Positions 55,040-64,000 of a stretch of DNA of 64,000 bases are shown piece after piece. Every line of letters begins with the position of its first letter. The stretch's first letter is position 1. Source of the DNA: Atherix ibis. Taxonomy: Eukaryota > Arthropoda > Insecta > Diptera > Athericidae. The position numbers were made by a program, and so were the translations under genes. The notes beneath the pieces were generated by a model. The model saw only the letters and a program-made list of their open reading frames with translations, did not search any database and was not told the DNA's origin. The stretch is from contig OY282607.1 in assembly GCA_958298945.1 (NCBI GenBank), forward strand, positions 31,442,500-31,506,499. Reading direction: 5' to 3'.

Positions 55040-55835
55040 ATCGTTCAAATGGACTCTTGAGCTTCATTGCCAGGAAGTGATCCCATAGATCGACTTTAGG
55101 ATAACATTTTCTGTTGTGTACCTCGAAAAAATTGTCGGTTGATGGGCATAGCCACGTAAAAAATTATCCCAGAGGTTTAATTTCGGATAACTTCTCCGGT
55201 TGTTCTGTCAGTTGCTGGGCATAGCCCCATAAAAAAATTATCCCAGAAGTCTAGAAGATCGAAAAGATTGTCGGTTACTGGGCATAGTCCCATAAAAATA
55301 TTATTCCAGAAGTTTAATATTGGATAACTTTTCCGGTTTTCCTGTAGCTCGAAAAGATTGTCGGTTGCTGGGTATAACCCCATAAAAAAATTATCCCAGA
55401 GGTCTAATTTTGGATAACTTCTCCGGTTGTTCTGTAGCTCGAAAAAATTTTCGGTTGCTGGGAATAGCCTCATAAAAAAATTATCCCAGAAATCGAATAT
55501 GAGATAACTTCTCCAGTTGTTCTGTATCTCGAAAAGATTGTCGGTTGCTGGGTATAACCCCATAAAAAAATTATCCCAGAGGTTTAATTCTGGATAACTT
55601 TTCCGGTTGTTCTGTAGCTCGAAAAAATTTTCGATTGCTGGGAATAGCGTCATAAAAAAATTATCCCAGAAGAACAACTTCTCCGGTTCTTCTGTAACTC
55701 GAAAAGATTACCGGTTGCTGGGCATAGCCCCATAAAAAAATTATCCCAGAAGACTAGAAAATCGAAAAGATTGTCGGTTGCTGGGCATAGCCCCAAAAAA
55801 AATCATCCCAGAGATCTAATTTTGGATAACTGCTC
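55040..55835. repeat. 90-bp tandem array with 180-bp dimer pattern
   Basis: TTATCCCAGA-type words recur at about 55163, 55238, 55309, 55391, 55481, 55571, 55661, 55740 and 55803. The middle four are exactly 90 apart, and the others are shortened units of 63-82. Alternate units match best: 55391 and 55571 share GGTATAACCCCATAAAAAAA, and 55481 and 55661 share GGGAATAGC-TCATAAAAAAA. The minus-strand frame is open for 167 codons with a ~30-residue repeat (DNFFMGLYPATDNLFELQNN). I regard it as a by-product of the 90-bp period. The array touches the end of a DD41D relic. Confidence 0.92.
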
Positions 55836-55849
55836 TAGGTATTTGTTCT

Positions 55850-56260
55850 CTAGGACCCATAGAAAAAAAGTCCAAGGAGCGTCAAATCGCACGGTTTCGG
55901 CGACCAGCTGACATAGAAAAACTAGTCCCTTATTGGAACCAGACATTGTCCAAGTCCATATCGTTCAATTGAGGTCAAAAAAAAACCGATTACCATCACT
56001 CGATACCTCTTACCATTGGCAGTTAACATAGCGCCACCCTCATTTCCAAAGCAGCACGGCTCGACAAAACCCAAACTAGACAGAGTATGTTTTTTGTTAT
56101 TCCTTTTCGTCCCATATCCGATAATATTGGATCTGCATCGATAATCAAATCTGGGATCTGTGCACTCGAGTTATTCTATGAGCAAATGGTTGTTAAATCG
56201 TGTAGTTCTCCCTGATTTAAATGCGGCCATAGCAAAAGACAAACGTAAAAGTAATAAATT
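55850..56260 (-). pseudogene. DD41D-type transposase relic
   Basis: On the minus strand: GNEGGAMLTANGKRYRVMVI (~55995-56060, the NGERYRxMI block), then GLGQCLVP where DNVWFQQDGA is expected (~55935-55965), then SWSPKPCDLTLLGLFFYGS (~55860-55915, for NWPPRSCDLTPLDFFLWGY, third catalytic Asp lost). The N-terminal half is not recognisable beyond about 56200. Its 3' end runs straight into the 90-bp array. Confidence 0.68.
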
Positions 56261-57744
56261 GGCTATCAAATACTGATTTCATGTGCAATGGCATGTCCAA
56301 ATTTTGGGCTACGAATGGGCCGAACAACTGGCCGGGAGATGGATAATCTCCTTTGCTCGGTGTTCGCAGCAGTTCCTAGATTGCCGCATCTGATAATCAA
56401 AAGCTTTAGCCATTGGAAGATATATGAACTGGACAAGTAGCGTCAATGTTTTTAGCCACCGTACCAAAATTTTCCACAAGCAATCTCCTAAGGATTTGGA
56501 AAGGACATTCTGGTCTCAAACATAGTTTTCTTTTCTCAAATGTGCCTCACATCTCCCCCTACCACCTCATCTAATGAAGCAGGTTGAGTAATATTTCTTT
56601 TCTATTGGGATTCCTTGCAACATCCTTTTTACGTCTTATTTTTAATTTCCTAATACAAACTTACATGCTTTACGAAAAAGTCGCCGATCCTATCTAATCC
56701 ACATATTTAAAAATTCCCAAATGACCTCAAGATCGTGGCACTACATTACGGCCCTCTTGCTCATGCCCTAGCGACCTTGCAAGCAAAAAAAAACTGATTC
56801 TGATTTACTGTATATATCATATAATATTTTTAAATAATTCTCCTTCACCTCAAAGCACACACTGAATAGTAAAAACAAACAAAAAATTGAGGCCTCAAAA
56901 CCATATCCAAATTTTTGTAATGACAATGTTTTTTTTATCATAATTTTATATTAAAAAAAAAAAAACAACAGCAAAAATTTACACAATATAAAAATGTTGA
57001 TAAAAATTAGATAACAATCTAACCTGTGAACACTTAGAATAACATATTTTCGCATTAGATTGCCAGAAAAAAATACCAACACTCAAGAAGACATATTTGA
57101 GAAAAATGAACACAGATAAGGGGGGCAAACAGAAAAAAAAAAATGTACATTATCATGGAACAAATTGTTTCTTCTTTATGGGGCAATTTTTGATAAAGAT
57201 AAATTCCCATTTGAAAAGATACTCGATGGCACATGCTCATACGTGTATATGGAATCGTTAACACGAAATATTCCCATTCGTTGCCTATCATGCAGACTGT
57301 AAATAAATTACACTCCAAATAATTACATACATTTTACCATTTCATAATCAATCACACTGATTGTATTTTTATTTCTACCCAAAGGAAAGGTAATCTTAAT
57401 AAATTTTTCTCTTTCCAGCTTTTATTATATAATATTTGATAGATTCTCATATATTTGCGTCCATGGAGATGCTTTCCTTTTGCGCTATTTTGCAATATAT
57501 TTATCAGTTCCTAGATTTTCTTTATTATATTTTTGTCTAACTCATATATTATTTAAGATTAAATCTCAAAGATACTAAAAGAATATAGCACCCTAAGGAT
57601 TTTCTTCATAAAATTGACTTCGTTTTAGTTGATAATAGCTTGTGAATACTTTGCACAATATTTAACTAAATTATTAACATTCTTTGGAGATTATTTAAAT
57701 CGAATATCATTAGTAAAATTGGAGAGAACAAATGAGAATTAAAA
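56261..57744. other. AT-rich DNA without recognisable gene
   Basis: The part 56270-56560 is slightly richer in GC and may be decayed coding DNA, but I cannot assign it. The minus frame at 57055-57318 starts ATG (MECNLFTVCMIGNEWEYFVL) and ends in a hydrophobic stretch (FFFLFAPLICVHFS). Without further support I do not call it. Confidence 0.45.
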
Positions 57745-57794
57745 ATTTACTTTAAACTGAGACCCAAAATTAGAGTTAAAAATTTACGATTATA

Positions 57795-58723
57795 CGAGGT
57801 CTGTTCAAAAAGTATCGCGAATTTTGTATTTTTTCAAAAATTATTTATTTATTCATGAATATCTATTTTGTCCCCTTCAAAGTAATCCCCACCAGATATT
57901 ATACACTTGTGCCAACGTTTTTTCCAATCCTCGAAGCACTTCAAAAAATCATTTTTTGTGATCTTGTTCATCTCCTCCTTCGATACCGTCTTTGTCTCCT
58001 CAATCGTAGCGTAACGTCGTCCTTTCATGGGGCACTTCAGTTTCGGGAACAAGAAAAAGTTACAGGAGGCCAGATCTGGGGAATACGGTGGCTGCGCCAT
58101 TATTAGTGTGTTGTTTTTGGCCAAAAATTCGCGCACAAGCAACGATGCGTGAGCAGGGGCGTTATCATGGTGCAAAAGCTAATTTTTGTTCTTCCACAAA
58201 TCCGGGCGTTTCTGGCGGATTGCTTCGCGCAACTTGCGCATAACTTGCAGGTAATATTCCTTATGGACCGTTCTACCCTGTGGCAAAAACTCATGATGCA
58301 CCACGCCCCTGCAATCGAAGAAAACTGTAAGCAAAACCTTCACATTCGAGCGAACTTGGTGCGCTTTTTTCGGTCTTGGCTCGTGCGGCAGCTTCCTTTG
58401 GGATGATTCAGCTTTGGTTTCCACGTCATAACCATAAACCCATGATTCGTCACCAGTTATGACCCTCTGGAGTAAATTTGGGTCGTCGCGGACACAGTCG
58501 AACACCTCCTTAGCAATGTTAATGCGATGCTGTTTTTGGTCGAAATTGAGCAAAAATCGAAGACCAGCCATGCACGTGGTCAAAATTAACTGAACATTCA
58601 AAAATGGCCGAACTTTTCGGCGTAAGTGAGAGACATGAGTACAAGCATAACGCCACAAAAAATCGAGAATCGAATATACGTAACCGGCGGAACGTATTCG
58701 CGATACTTTTTGAACAGACCTCG
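57795..58723 (-). mobile_element. mariner family B, single-deletion derivative (929 bp)
   Basis: Terminal repeats begin CGAGGTCTGTTCAAAAAGTA at 57795 and end in the matching complement at 58723. TA duplications lie at 57793-57794 and 58724-58725. Compared with 61113-62473 only the DNA-binding-domain segment (~360-380 bp) is missing. Both ends are very well preserved. Confidence 0.95.
57849..58600 (-). pseudogene. mariner family B transposase without DNA-binding domain
   Basis: The minus strand starts in LRFLLNFDQKQHRINIAKEV, then LLQRVITGDESWVYGYDVET keeps the first Asp. KAHQVRSNVKVLLTVFFDCR and YYLQVMRKLREAIRQKRPDL follow, and a stop replaces Trp just before LLHHDNAPAHASLLVREFLA. The second Asp is kept. 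AQPPYSPDLASCNFFLFPKL has the third Asp changed to Asn. The end is CIISGGDYFEGDKIDIHE with a stop at 57849-57851. The catalytic fold is nearly full length, yet HTH residues are absent and one metal ligand is lost. Confidence 0.9.
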
Positions 58724-59340
58724 TATAATCATTTTCAATAGCAGAATTTCGACTCCTTTTTTAAAAAGCAAAACCTTCCAATTCAATTAATACCAGAAGT
58801 TGTCGTTCTAAACCATTTTGAACATAAAGTGAGACCTTAAATGAGTCTTAAAATTTTTTGGAGTTTAAAAAATCTTTTTCGATAATACAATTTTGATTTT
58901 CTTTTTTTAAAAAACGCCAAATTCAAGTAATTTTGGAGCTTGTCCATCGCAAACTTACATTCAAAATTAGGTCGACGGTCACTGAATTTTTTGAACATAA
59001 ACTGAGACCTTAAATGATTCTTAAATTGCTTTTAAGTTTATACAACAATTTTTAATGGCAGCATTTGGACTTTTTTTAGAACCCTTTAAATTTAAGTAAT
59101 CCTAGAACTTATCCTTTGCAAACTTCAACTCAAAGTTAGGTCGAGGGTCCTGAATTTTTGAACATAAACTGCGACCTTAAAGGAGTCCTAAAAAAATTTT
59201 AATTTTACACAATAATTTTTGGTGATATCATTTTGACTTTTTTTTAAAAAAAACCTTTAATCCAAGTAATCCTAGAACTTGATATCCTAAATATATTTTT
59301 GAACATATTATTTAAGGTCTCAGAAAATTTAAGGATTATA

Positions 59341-59859
59341 TGATCATTATCGGTGGTCCAATTTAATCGAATTTAAATTATAAACATTATTATTCAGGTA
59401 GTAAAGACAAATCAAACAATTTATATCCTGTTGAATTCATAGGACAACATATGGAAAAAGGACCCTGGACACATGTGACAATTTGGCAGTTACGAAAAAG
59501 AAGAAAAACTCACCATTAACCTATCATTGTTAATAAGAGAATTACTATATTTCTATTCACTTATATTATTGCAAACAAAATCAGTCTTATTGCAGTTATC
59601 CTTTATTCCTGTTTCATATATTTATTTGTTTTTTTTTCTTCTTCTCTATATTGTTATTACTCAATTGCATTACGAAAATTGTATTCTACATCATATGTGC
59701 TTACTTATTGTCAACATTACTTAAATCAACTTTTAGTGAGTGATTTCTTTCCTTTTTAATATCCTTTTGGCAAAAATATCCTTGCGCATGAAGAAAAGAA
59801 GTCAAAATGGAATTGCTTAAAAGGCACCATTGAATATGATTAAATTATGCCATTAGATT
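59341..59859. other. AT-rich DNA without recognisable gene
   Basis: A hydrophobic plus-strand frame at 59527-59724 is probably chance in T-rich DNA. Confidence 0.45.
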
Positions 59860-60448
59860 TTCGATTTCAACAAGCGGAAAAAGGATAAAATTCTCTCTCT
59901 TTCCCTTCTGGTATATAAAATAGTCCCTTCCGTTGGTTATAATAACAAAAGTCTGGAGAACTGAAAGTGGTATCCAGGGACGTTAACTCGATAGATTCAT
60001 TAAATGTCCATTTAAGGAAATCGTTTTCGTTGAGATTGAATTCGTAAAACCTTTTCTTTTGTTAGCCTGTGAAATTATTGGCGACAAGCTGTACTTGTAG
60101 AGGTACTGATGTAGTGTCAGTAATGTCGAGGGTATTTTCCGGAAGTGGAACATTTCGAAAACTGAAAACTTTATCAAAGTAAAAGGACCCGACTTCCAAA
60201 CAGAAGTTACATAAATTTCTTTTATGAATAATATTACGGCCAAATCGTAAAGTAGAACGAATTGATGACGGAAACAATCAGAAAGCATACAATAAAACCT
60301 AATGAAAATACGATTTCACCATAATTGCGATATCGCAAATTTTCAACAATTTCCTTCAATTTTTCCTCTACTTTCTGACTTTTGTAACAGTTTCCCTTTT
60401 TGAGTAGTTGGTTTTTTTTTTTTTGCTCGTAACTTTCAAAGTTAATCA
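59860..60448 (-). pseudogene. Possible decayed or multi-exon host gene segment with one membrane helix
   Basis: On the minus strand, 60448 to 60234 is open without an ATG start. It is Lys-rich (KSQKVEEKLKEIVENLRYRN), followed by a hydrophobic run (GEIVFSLGFIVCFLIVSVIN, likely a transmembrane helix). A neighbouring frame continues with HKRNLCNFCLEVGSFYFDKV and PLPENTLDITDTTSVPLQVQ. After a single TAA at about 60060 it goes on with KRFYEFNLNENDFLKWTFNE and IPEGKER to about 59880. No transposon motif occurs. The composition resembles a real protein more than most frames here, but the frame change and stop mean it is either a pseudogene or exons whose junctions I cannot place. I do not recognise a family. 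Confidence 0.2.
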
Positions 60449-60517
60449 ATCAATCATCGTCAGGTTCAACAAATATTTACCGTGTTACTTGAGATGTAAA
60501 AAAGATATCATCACTGG

Positions 60518-60802
60518 ATGGATGGTGACATATACGAGCAAGAAATAAATTTCTTTATAAAACTTTATGCTCCCATGTATAAGAAAATGTACTTACTGAC
60601 AAAAAGGATGAAAAAAAAATTCCTCAAAACTCTTATTTATCAAACATCGAGTATGAATTTTCTTGACATTGCAAAAGTGTCATACCTTTTAATAGAAGTT
60701 CTTAACGATGGCAATTGTAAGACATATTCAGTGAAAAAAATAAAAATTTCTCACCTGTCAACTACAGTAGATGACACTACGACAAGAATTCAAATTATTT
60801 AA
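60518..60802 (+). CDS. Unidentified small ORF (94 codons), weak candidate
   Basis: An ATG at 60518 opens 94 codons (MDGDIYEQEINFFIKLYAPM... ending TTTRIQII, stop at 60800-60802). It is Lys/Ile/Tyr-rich, with no signal peptide, no clear membrane segment and no motif known to me. It diverges from the minus-strand segment at 59860-60448. AT-rich DNA gives frames of this size by chance, so this is a record rather than a claim. Confidence 0.13.
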   Translation: MDGDIYEQEINFFIKLYAPMYKKMYLLTKRMKKKFLKTLIYQTSSMNFLDIAKVSYLLIEVLNDGNCKTYSVKKIKISHLSTTVDDTTTRIQII

Positions 60803-61389
60803 GCTTTTCCATGTTGAACTTTATGCTGATTGAAAAGTTTTTCTGTTCAAAGTTTATATAAAATAAATATGTCTTAAATTATTGTAAAACGGTTTTTTTT
60901 TCTTACTTTCGTAATATTTTGAAATACTCAAAATCTTAAGGAAATAATAAGAAAAAACATTTTCAAAACTCGATATCGATAAGATTATTTTCATTTATCA
61001 ACAGCCTATTTTATTAATTGATAAGAGATTCATACAATATTGACTTTTGAATTGTGTTTTATAACATTAAGGGGGGAAAAAAACAGAAAAATTGTGACGG
61101 CAAAAATTTTAAACGAGCGCCAGACTGAGAACCGGCTAAAAAGTATTGTGAATTTTGAATTTCCGTGGGTTACGTATATTCGATATTCGATTTTTTGTGG
61201 CGTTATGTTGGTACTCATGTCTCTCACTTATGCCGATATGTTCAGCCATTTTGAATGTTCAGTTGACAGCTGCTTTGCTTGCACGTGTTTGGGCTCATCT
61301 TCGATTTTTGCACATTCCAAAAAATGGATCAAAGAATCTGTATCAAATTTTGTGTGAAAAACAAAAATAAATGGCGCGGAAGTATTCCA

Positions 61390-62413
61390 AATGTTGACTG
61401 TGGCATATGGTGAAGCTATCTTGGACCGAAGCAACGTTTATCGGTGGTACAAAATGTTCTCAGAGGGCCGAAAAGATGTGAACGACGAAAAGCGTGCCGG
61501 AAGCCCGAGCACGTCAACAACAGACGAAAACATTGGTGAAGTGAAAAAAATAGTATTGGCCAATCGTCGAATCACCGTTAGAGAAGTTGCTGAGGACTTA
61601 AACATACCGATAGGCCCGTGCCATTCGATTTTTAACAATGATTTGGGCGTGAGACGGGTCGCCGCGAAATTCGTCCAAAAACAGCATCGCATTAACACGT
61701 GAGACGGGTCGCCGCGAAAAATTTCGACCAAAAACAGCATCGCATTAACATTGCTAAGGAGCTGTTGGACTCTGTCCGCGACGACCCAAATTTGCTCCAA
61801 AGGGTCATAACTGGTGACGAATCATAGGTTTATGGTTATGACGTGGAAACCAAAGCTCAATCATCCCAATGGAAGCTGCCGCACGAGCCAAGACCAAAAA
61901 AAGCGCACCAAGTTCGGTCGAATGTGAAGGTTTTGCTTATAGTTTTCTTCGATTGCAGGGCCGTGTTGAATCATGAGTTCTTGCCACAGGGTAGAACGGT
62001 CAATAAGGAATATTACCTGCAAGTTATGCGCAAGTTGCGTGAAGCAATCCGCCAGAAACGCCCGGATTTGTGGAAGAACAAAAATTGGCTTTTGCACCAT
62101 GATAACGCCCCTGCTCACGCATCGTTGCTTGTGCGCGAATTTTTGGCCAAAAACAACACACTAATAATGCTGCAGCCACCGTATTCCCCAGATCTGGCAC
62201 CCCGTGACTTTTTCTTGTTCCCGAAACTGAAGAGCCCCATGAAAGGACAACGGTAGGCTACAATTGAGGAGATAAAGACCGAATCGAAGGAGGAGCTGAA
62301 CAAGATCACAAAAAAAGATTTTTTGAAGTGCTTTGAGGATTGGAAAAAACGTTGGCACAAGTGTATAATATCTGGTGGGGATTACTTTGAATAGGGCAAA
62401 ATAGATATTCATG
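61390..62413 (+). pseudogene. mariner family B transposase, full span but interrupted (DD34D)
   Basis: The N-terminal domain reads FQMLTVAYGEAILDRSNVYR, WYKMFSEGRKDVNDEKRAGS and PSTSTTDENIGEVKKIVLAN, then REVAEDLNI (two HTH units, ~61391-61640). A tandem duplication at 61648-61750 breaks the frame. The catalytic domain resumes at DQKQHRINIAKELLDSVRDD. It contains VITGDES (first Asp) with a TAG directly after it, LLHHDNAPAHASLLVREFLA (second Asp) and LQPPYSPDLAPRDFFLFPKL (third Asp). I count 34 residues between the second and third Asp, so DD34D. Further stops occur after GQR (~62255) and in DYFE-GKIDIHE. All three metal ligands survive, but at least three stops and the duplication inactivate it. 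It looks like the closest local relative of the source of the deleted copies. Confidence 0.92.
61648..61750. repeat. 50-bp tandem duplication inside the transposase
   Basis: CGTGAGACGGGTCGCCGCGA...CGCATTAACA occurs at 61648-61697 and again at 61698-61750 with a 3-base insertion and small changes. Confidence 0.95.
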
Positions 62414-62564
62414 AATAAATAAATAATTTTTGAAAAAAAAAAAAAATTCGCGATACTTTTTGAACAGACCTTGTACGTCAACAACTTATGTGTCATTATT
62501 TAGTTTAATGTTTGCCATTTTAGATTAAAAGAAAGCCAAACACCGGACATTTTTAAATATTTTT

Positions 62565-62990
62565 TTTTTTTGATCAGTGAGACTCATTTGTTGTTCGGCG
62601 GATACGTTAATAGGCAAAATTTCCTTATATGGGGTTCTTAAAGCCCACAAGTGACTTATGAAGAACCTATTGAACCCGCAAAAAGTGACTGTCTGGTGTA
62701 GTTTTTTGTCTGAAGTTTGTCTATTTCCGTTAATTCCACACGCTATGATAACTGATTTCTTTTTTTGGTCTGAACTTGAATATTTTCATCTCGACCATAT
62801 GTGGTTTTAATGAGACCGAGCCGCAAGCCATACAACACAAAAAACTTTGACTTAATTGCCCGAAAATCTCAAAGATTGACACATTTGACTTTGTTGTCAA
62901 CTTTTTCTTATAGTGTTACGCAAAATACCCTATTTAGACAAACAGAGTTAAGACCTCAGAGCAAATGACCACCGTCAAATAGTGACCAAA
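62565..62990 (+). pseudogene. DD41D-type transposase relic (C-terminal half)
   Basis: It starts ISETHLLFGGYVNRQNFLIW (~62573-62635, for FSDEAHFxLGGYVNKQN). -GS-SPQVTYEEPIEPAKS and TVWCSFLSEV-type words (~62636-62720) follow, then YDN-FLFLV and HLDHMWF (~62745-62805), and a decayed region where DLTPLDFFLWGYAK is expected (~62885-62930). Multiple stops are present. It begins at the same point of the protein as the copy at 33925. Confidence 0.7.
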
Positions 62991-62994
62991 TCAC

Positions 62995-64000
62995 AGAATC
63001 ATTAAATATATTTCTTACGTAATAGAAAGGTCCAAAAAAATAAAGTGAAATAAAATTTTTGGATACTGTTTTTTTTTATATATTACACTTAAAACTTAAC
63101 AGAAATCAGTAAATATAAATTTAATTATGAAGAAAATTTATTCTGCCCATACTAATTGGAGACTTTTTGTACTATAAATAATTATATGGTATTTTCTCAT
63201 TTTAGATACAATTATTAGGATATAAACTATAAGATCTGAAAAATTATTTTTATAAAAAAATGTTTTTATTGTAATTATAGAAAAAACTATGGACCATGTC
63301 CACTATAGGCCACGAACATTTAATTGACCAAAAATTTGTTTCAAAATAAAGATTTCACTTGCAAGAGTGCAATTTTTTTTTCTAGCATTTTTTTCTACAA
63401 AACGCAATGACAACATAATTATTAATAGGTATAATCAGTGAAATTAAACACCGTAACGAATCAATGCAAAATATGATCATCAAATAGGACGGTTGGCAAT
63501 AAACTAAAATTACGCAATAATTTCTCGAAATATAGAATCACCACCAACTTTCGTAAGCTTTTCTTACATTTCATTAAATAACTAATCATTTGGCAAATGG
63601 AATATTATTAAAATTGAGTTTTTTTTTTAAATTATAATACAAAATTTTACTATAATTAAAAAAAATTCCTTATTATAGAAATTTAAATCAAATCCGAATC
63701 CAATTAAAACGATATAAAAAAAACAAAATTTAAATAGTTTTGCATGTCATATTTAAATTATATTAAATCTTTTGAACATTTTTTTACTTATAAAAATTCG
63801 ATATTATTAATTGGGAGAATTGTTTTAATTAAACTCATAATTGTGTCAATTAAACTCTTTAATGAAAATTTATAAAACTAAATTCGACCAACGAAGAAAA
63901 TGTGTGGTTTTTTGTAATTTTTATACAATACATGAATTTTTTAGATCAGAAGTGATTTTCTTCCCACTCAAAATTATGGCCACTTTCATCAAAATAAGCC
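62995..64000. other. AT-rich DNA without recognisable gene
   Basis: Nothing recognisable to the end of the window. Confidence 0.5.

Larger units (their letters stand above)
57745..59340. repeat. ~170-bp tandem repeat array interrupted by a mariner
   Basis: TTTTGAACATAAA-TG-GACCTTAAA recurs at about 58820, 58993 and 59160, with a partial unit at 59301 (spacings 173, 167, 141). The words CAAGTAAT, GAACTT or GAGCTTGTCC and AGTTAGGTCGA-GGTC recur in phase. Before the mariner, 57745-57794 carries CTGAGACCCAAAATTAG, a diverged piece of the same unit, so the element inserted into the array. Confidence 0.8.
61113..62473 (+). mobile_element. mariner family B, full-length copy
   Basis: The right terminal repeat (ATACTTTTTGAACAGACCTT, then G) ends at 62473, with TA at 62474-62475. 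The left repeat is diverged (ACGAGCGCC...TAAAAAGTATTGTGAATTTT), so the left edge near 61113 is approximate. The length, about 1.36 kb including a 50-bp duplication, fits mariner. It is the only copy in the window that retains the segment encoding the helix-turn-helix domain. Confidence 0.9.

Noticed and set aside
55177..55677. 167-codon frame with ~30-residue repeats as a possible repeat protein
   Set aside because: The 90-bp DNA period alone preserves the frame. There is no start context, and irregular flanking units break it.
55040..55835. CRISPR-like array
   Set aside because: Units are contiguous, with no unique spacers between conserved repeats, and the host is clearly eukaryotic.

Overview
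The window looks like AT-rich, repeat-dense intergenic DNA from an insect nuclear genome, most likely a fly. The evidence is mariner copies close to the mauritiana (Mos1-like) type, DD41D elements like those described as rosa in tephritid flies, and Jockey-type and R1-like non-LTR retrotransposon pieces. There are also long A/T runs and degenerate satellites, and I see no bacterial gene organisation. The fly assignment is an inference. I found no intact host gene, tRNA, rRNA or CRISPR array.

Layout. 0-1 kb: the 3' part of a Mos1-like mariner (family A). 3.3-7.0 kb: a satellite domain built from 100-140 bp monomers, each carrying a palindromic box ATCGTA-N4-TACGAT. The monomers form ~417-bp tetramers in one block and ~401-bp trimers in another. 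9.0-9.6 kb: two opposed LINE 3'-end fragments. 10.5-13.3 kb: a rearranged family B mariner with an in-frame 192-bp triplication, a mariner fragment with a large foldback, and a dead mariner (family C). 15.3-18.6 kb: a LINE reverse-transcriptase relic, a second family A mariner and two near-perfect hairpins. 20.8-24.5 kb: a family B mariner nested in a DD41D relic, then a duplicated mariner fragment bracketing a DD41D 5' end. 26.6-30.5 kb: a family B mariner next to a Jockey LINE, then DD41D relics. 32-34.5 kb: mixed mariner, LINE and DD41D scraps. 35.5-44.5 kb: a 1.5-1.7 kb direct repeat of a mosaic of DD41D pieces, an unidentified ~0.8-kb repeat in two opposed copies, and a ~480-bp TTG microsatellite. 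45.5-48.5 kb: a higher-GC block with a foldback, R1-like LINE remnants and a DD41D relic. 50.6 kb: a LINE fragment. 51.45-52.70 kb: the best-preserved element, a 1.25-kb DD41D transposon with matching terminal repeats. 55.0-56.3 kb: a 90-bp tandem array touching another DD41D relic. 57.7-59.3 kb: a ~170-bp array interrupted by a family B mariner. 61.1-62.5 kb: the only family B copy that still has its DNA-binding domain. 62.6-63.0 kb: a last DD41D relic.

How the parts relate. Nothing here forms a working pathway. The interesting logic is evolutionary. Family B mariners form a stepwise deletion series: full length, then loss of the DNA-binding domain, then additional loss of the central catalytic segment plus a shared 2-bp deletion. 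DD41D-type remnants recur at least twelve times. Several loci show long direct duplications around the same DD41D 5' fragment. The satellite domain has nested periodicity with a conserved palindrome.
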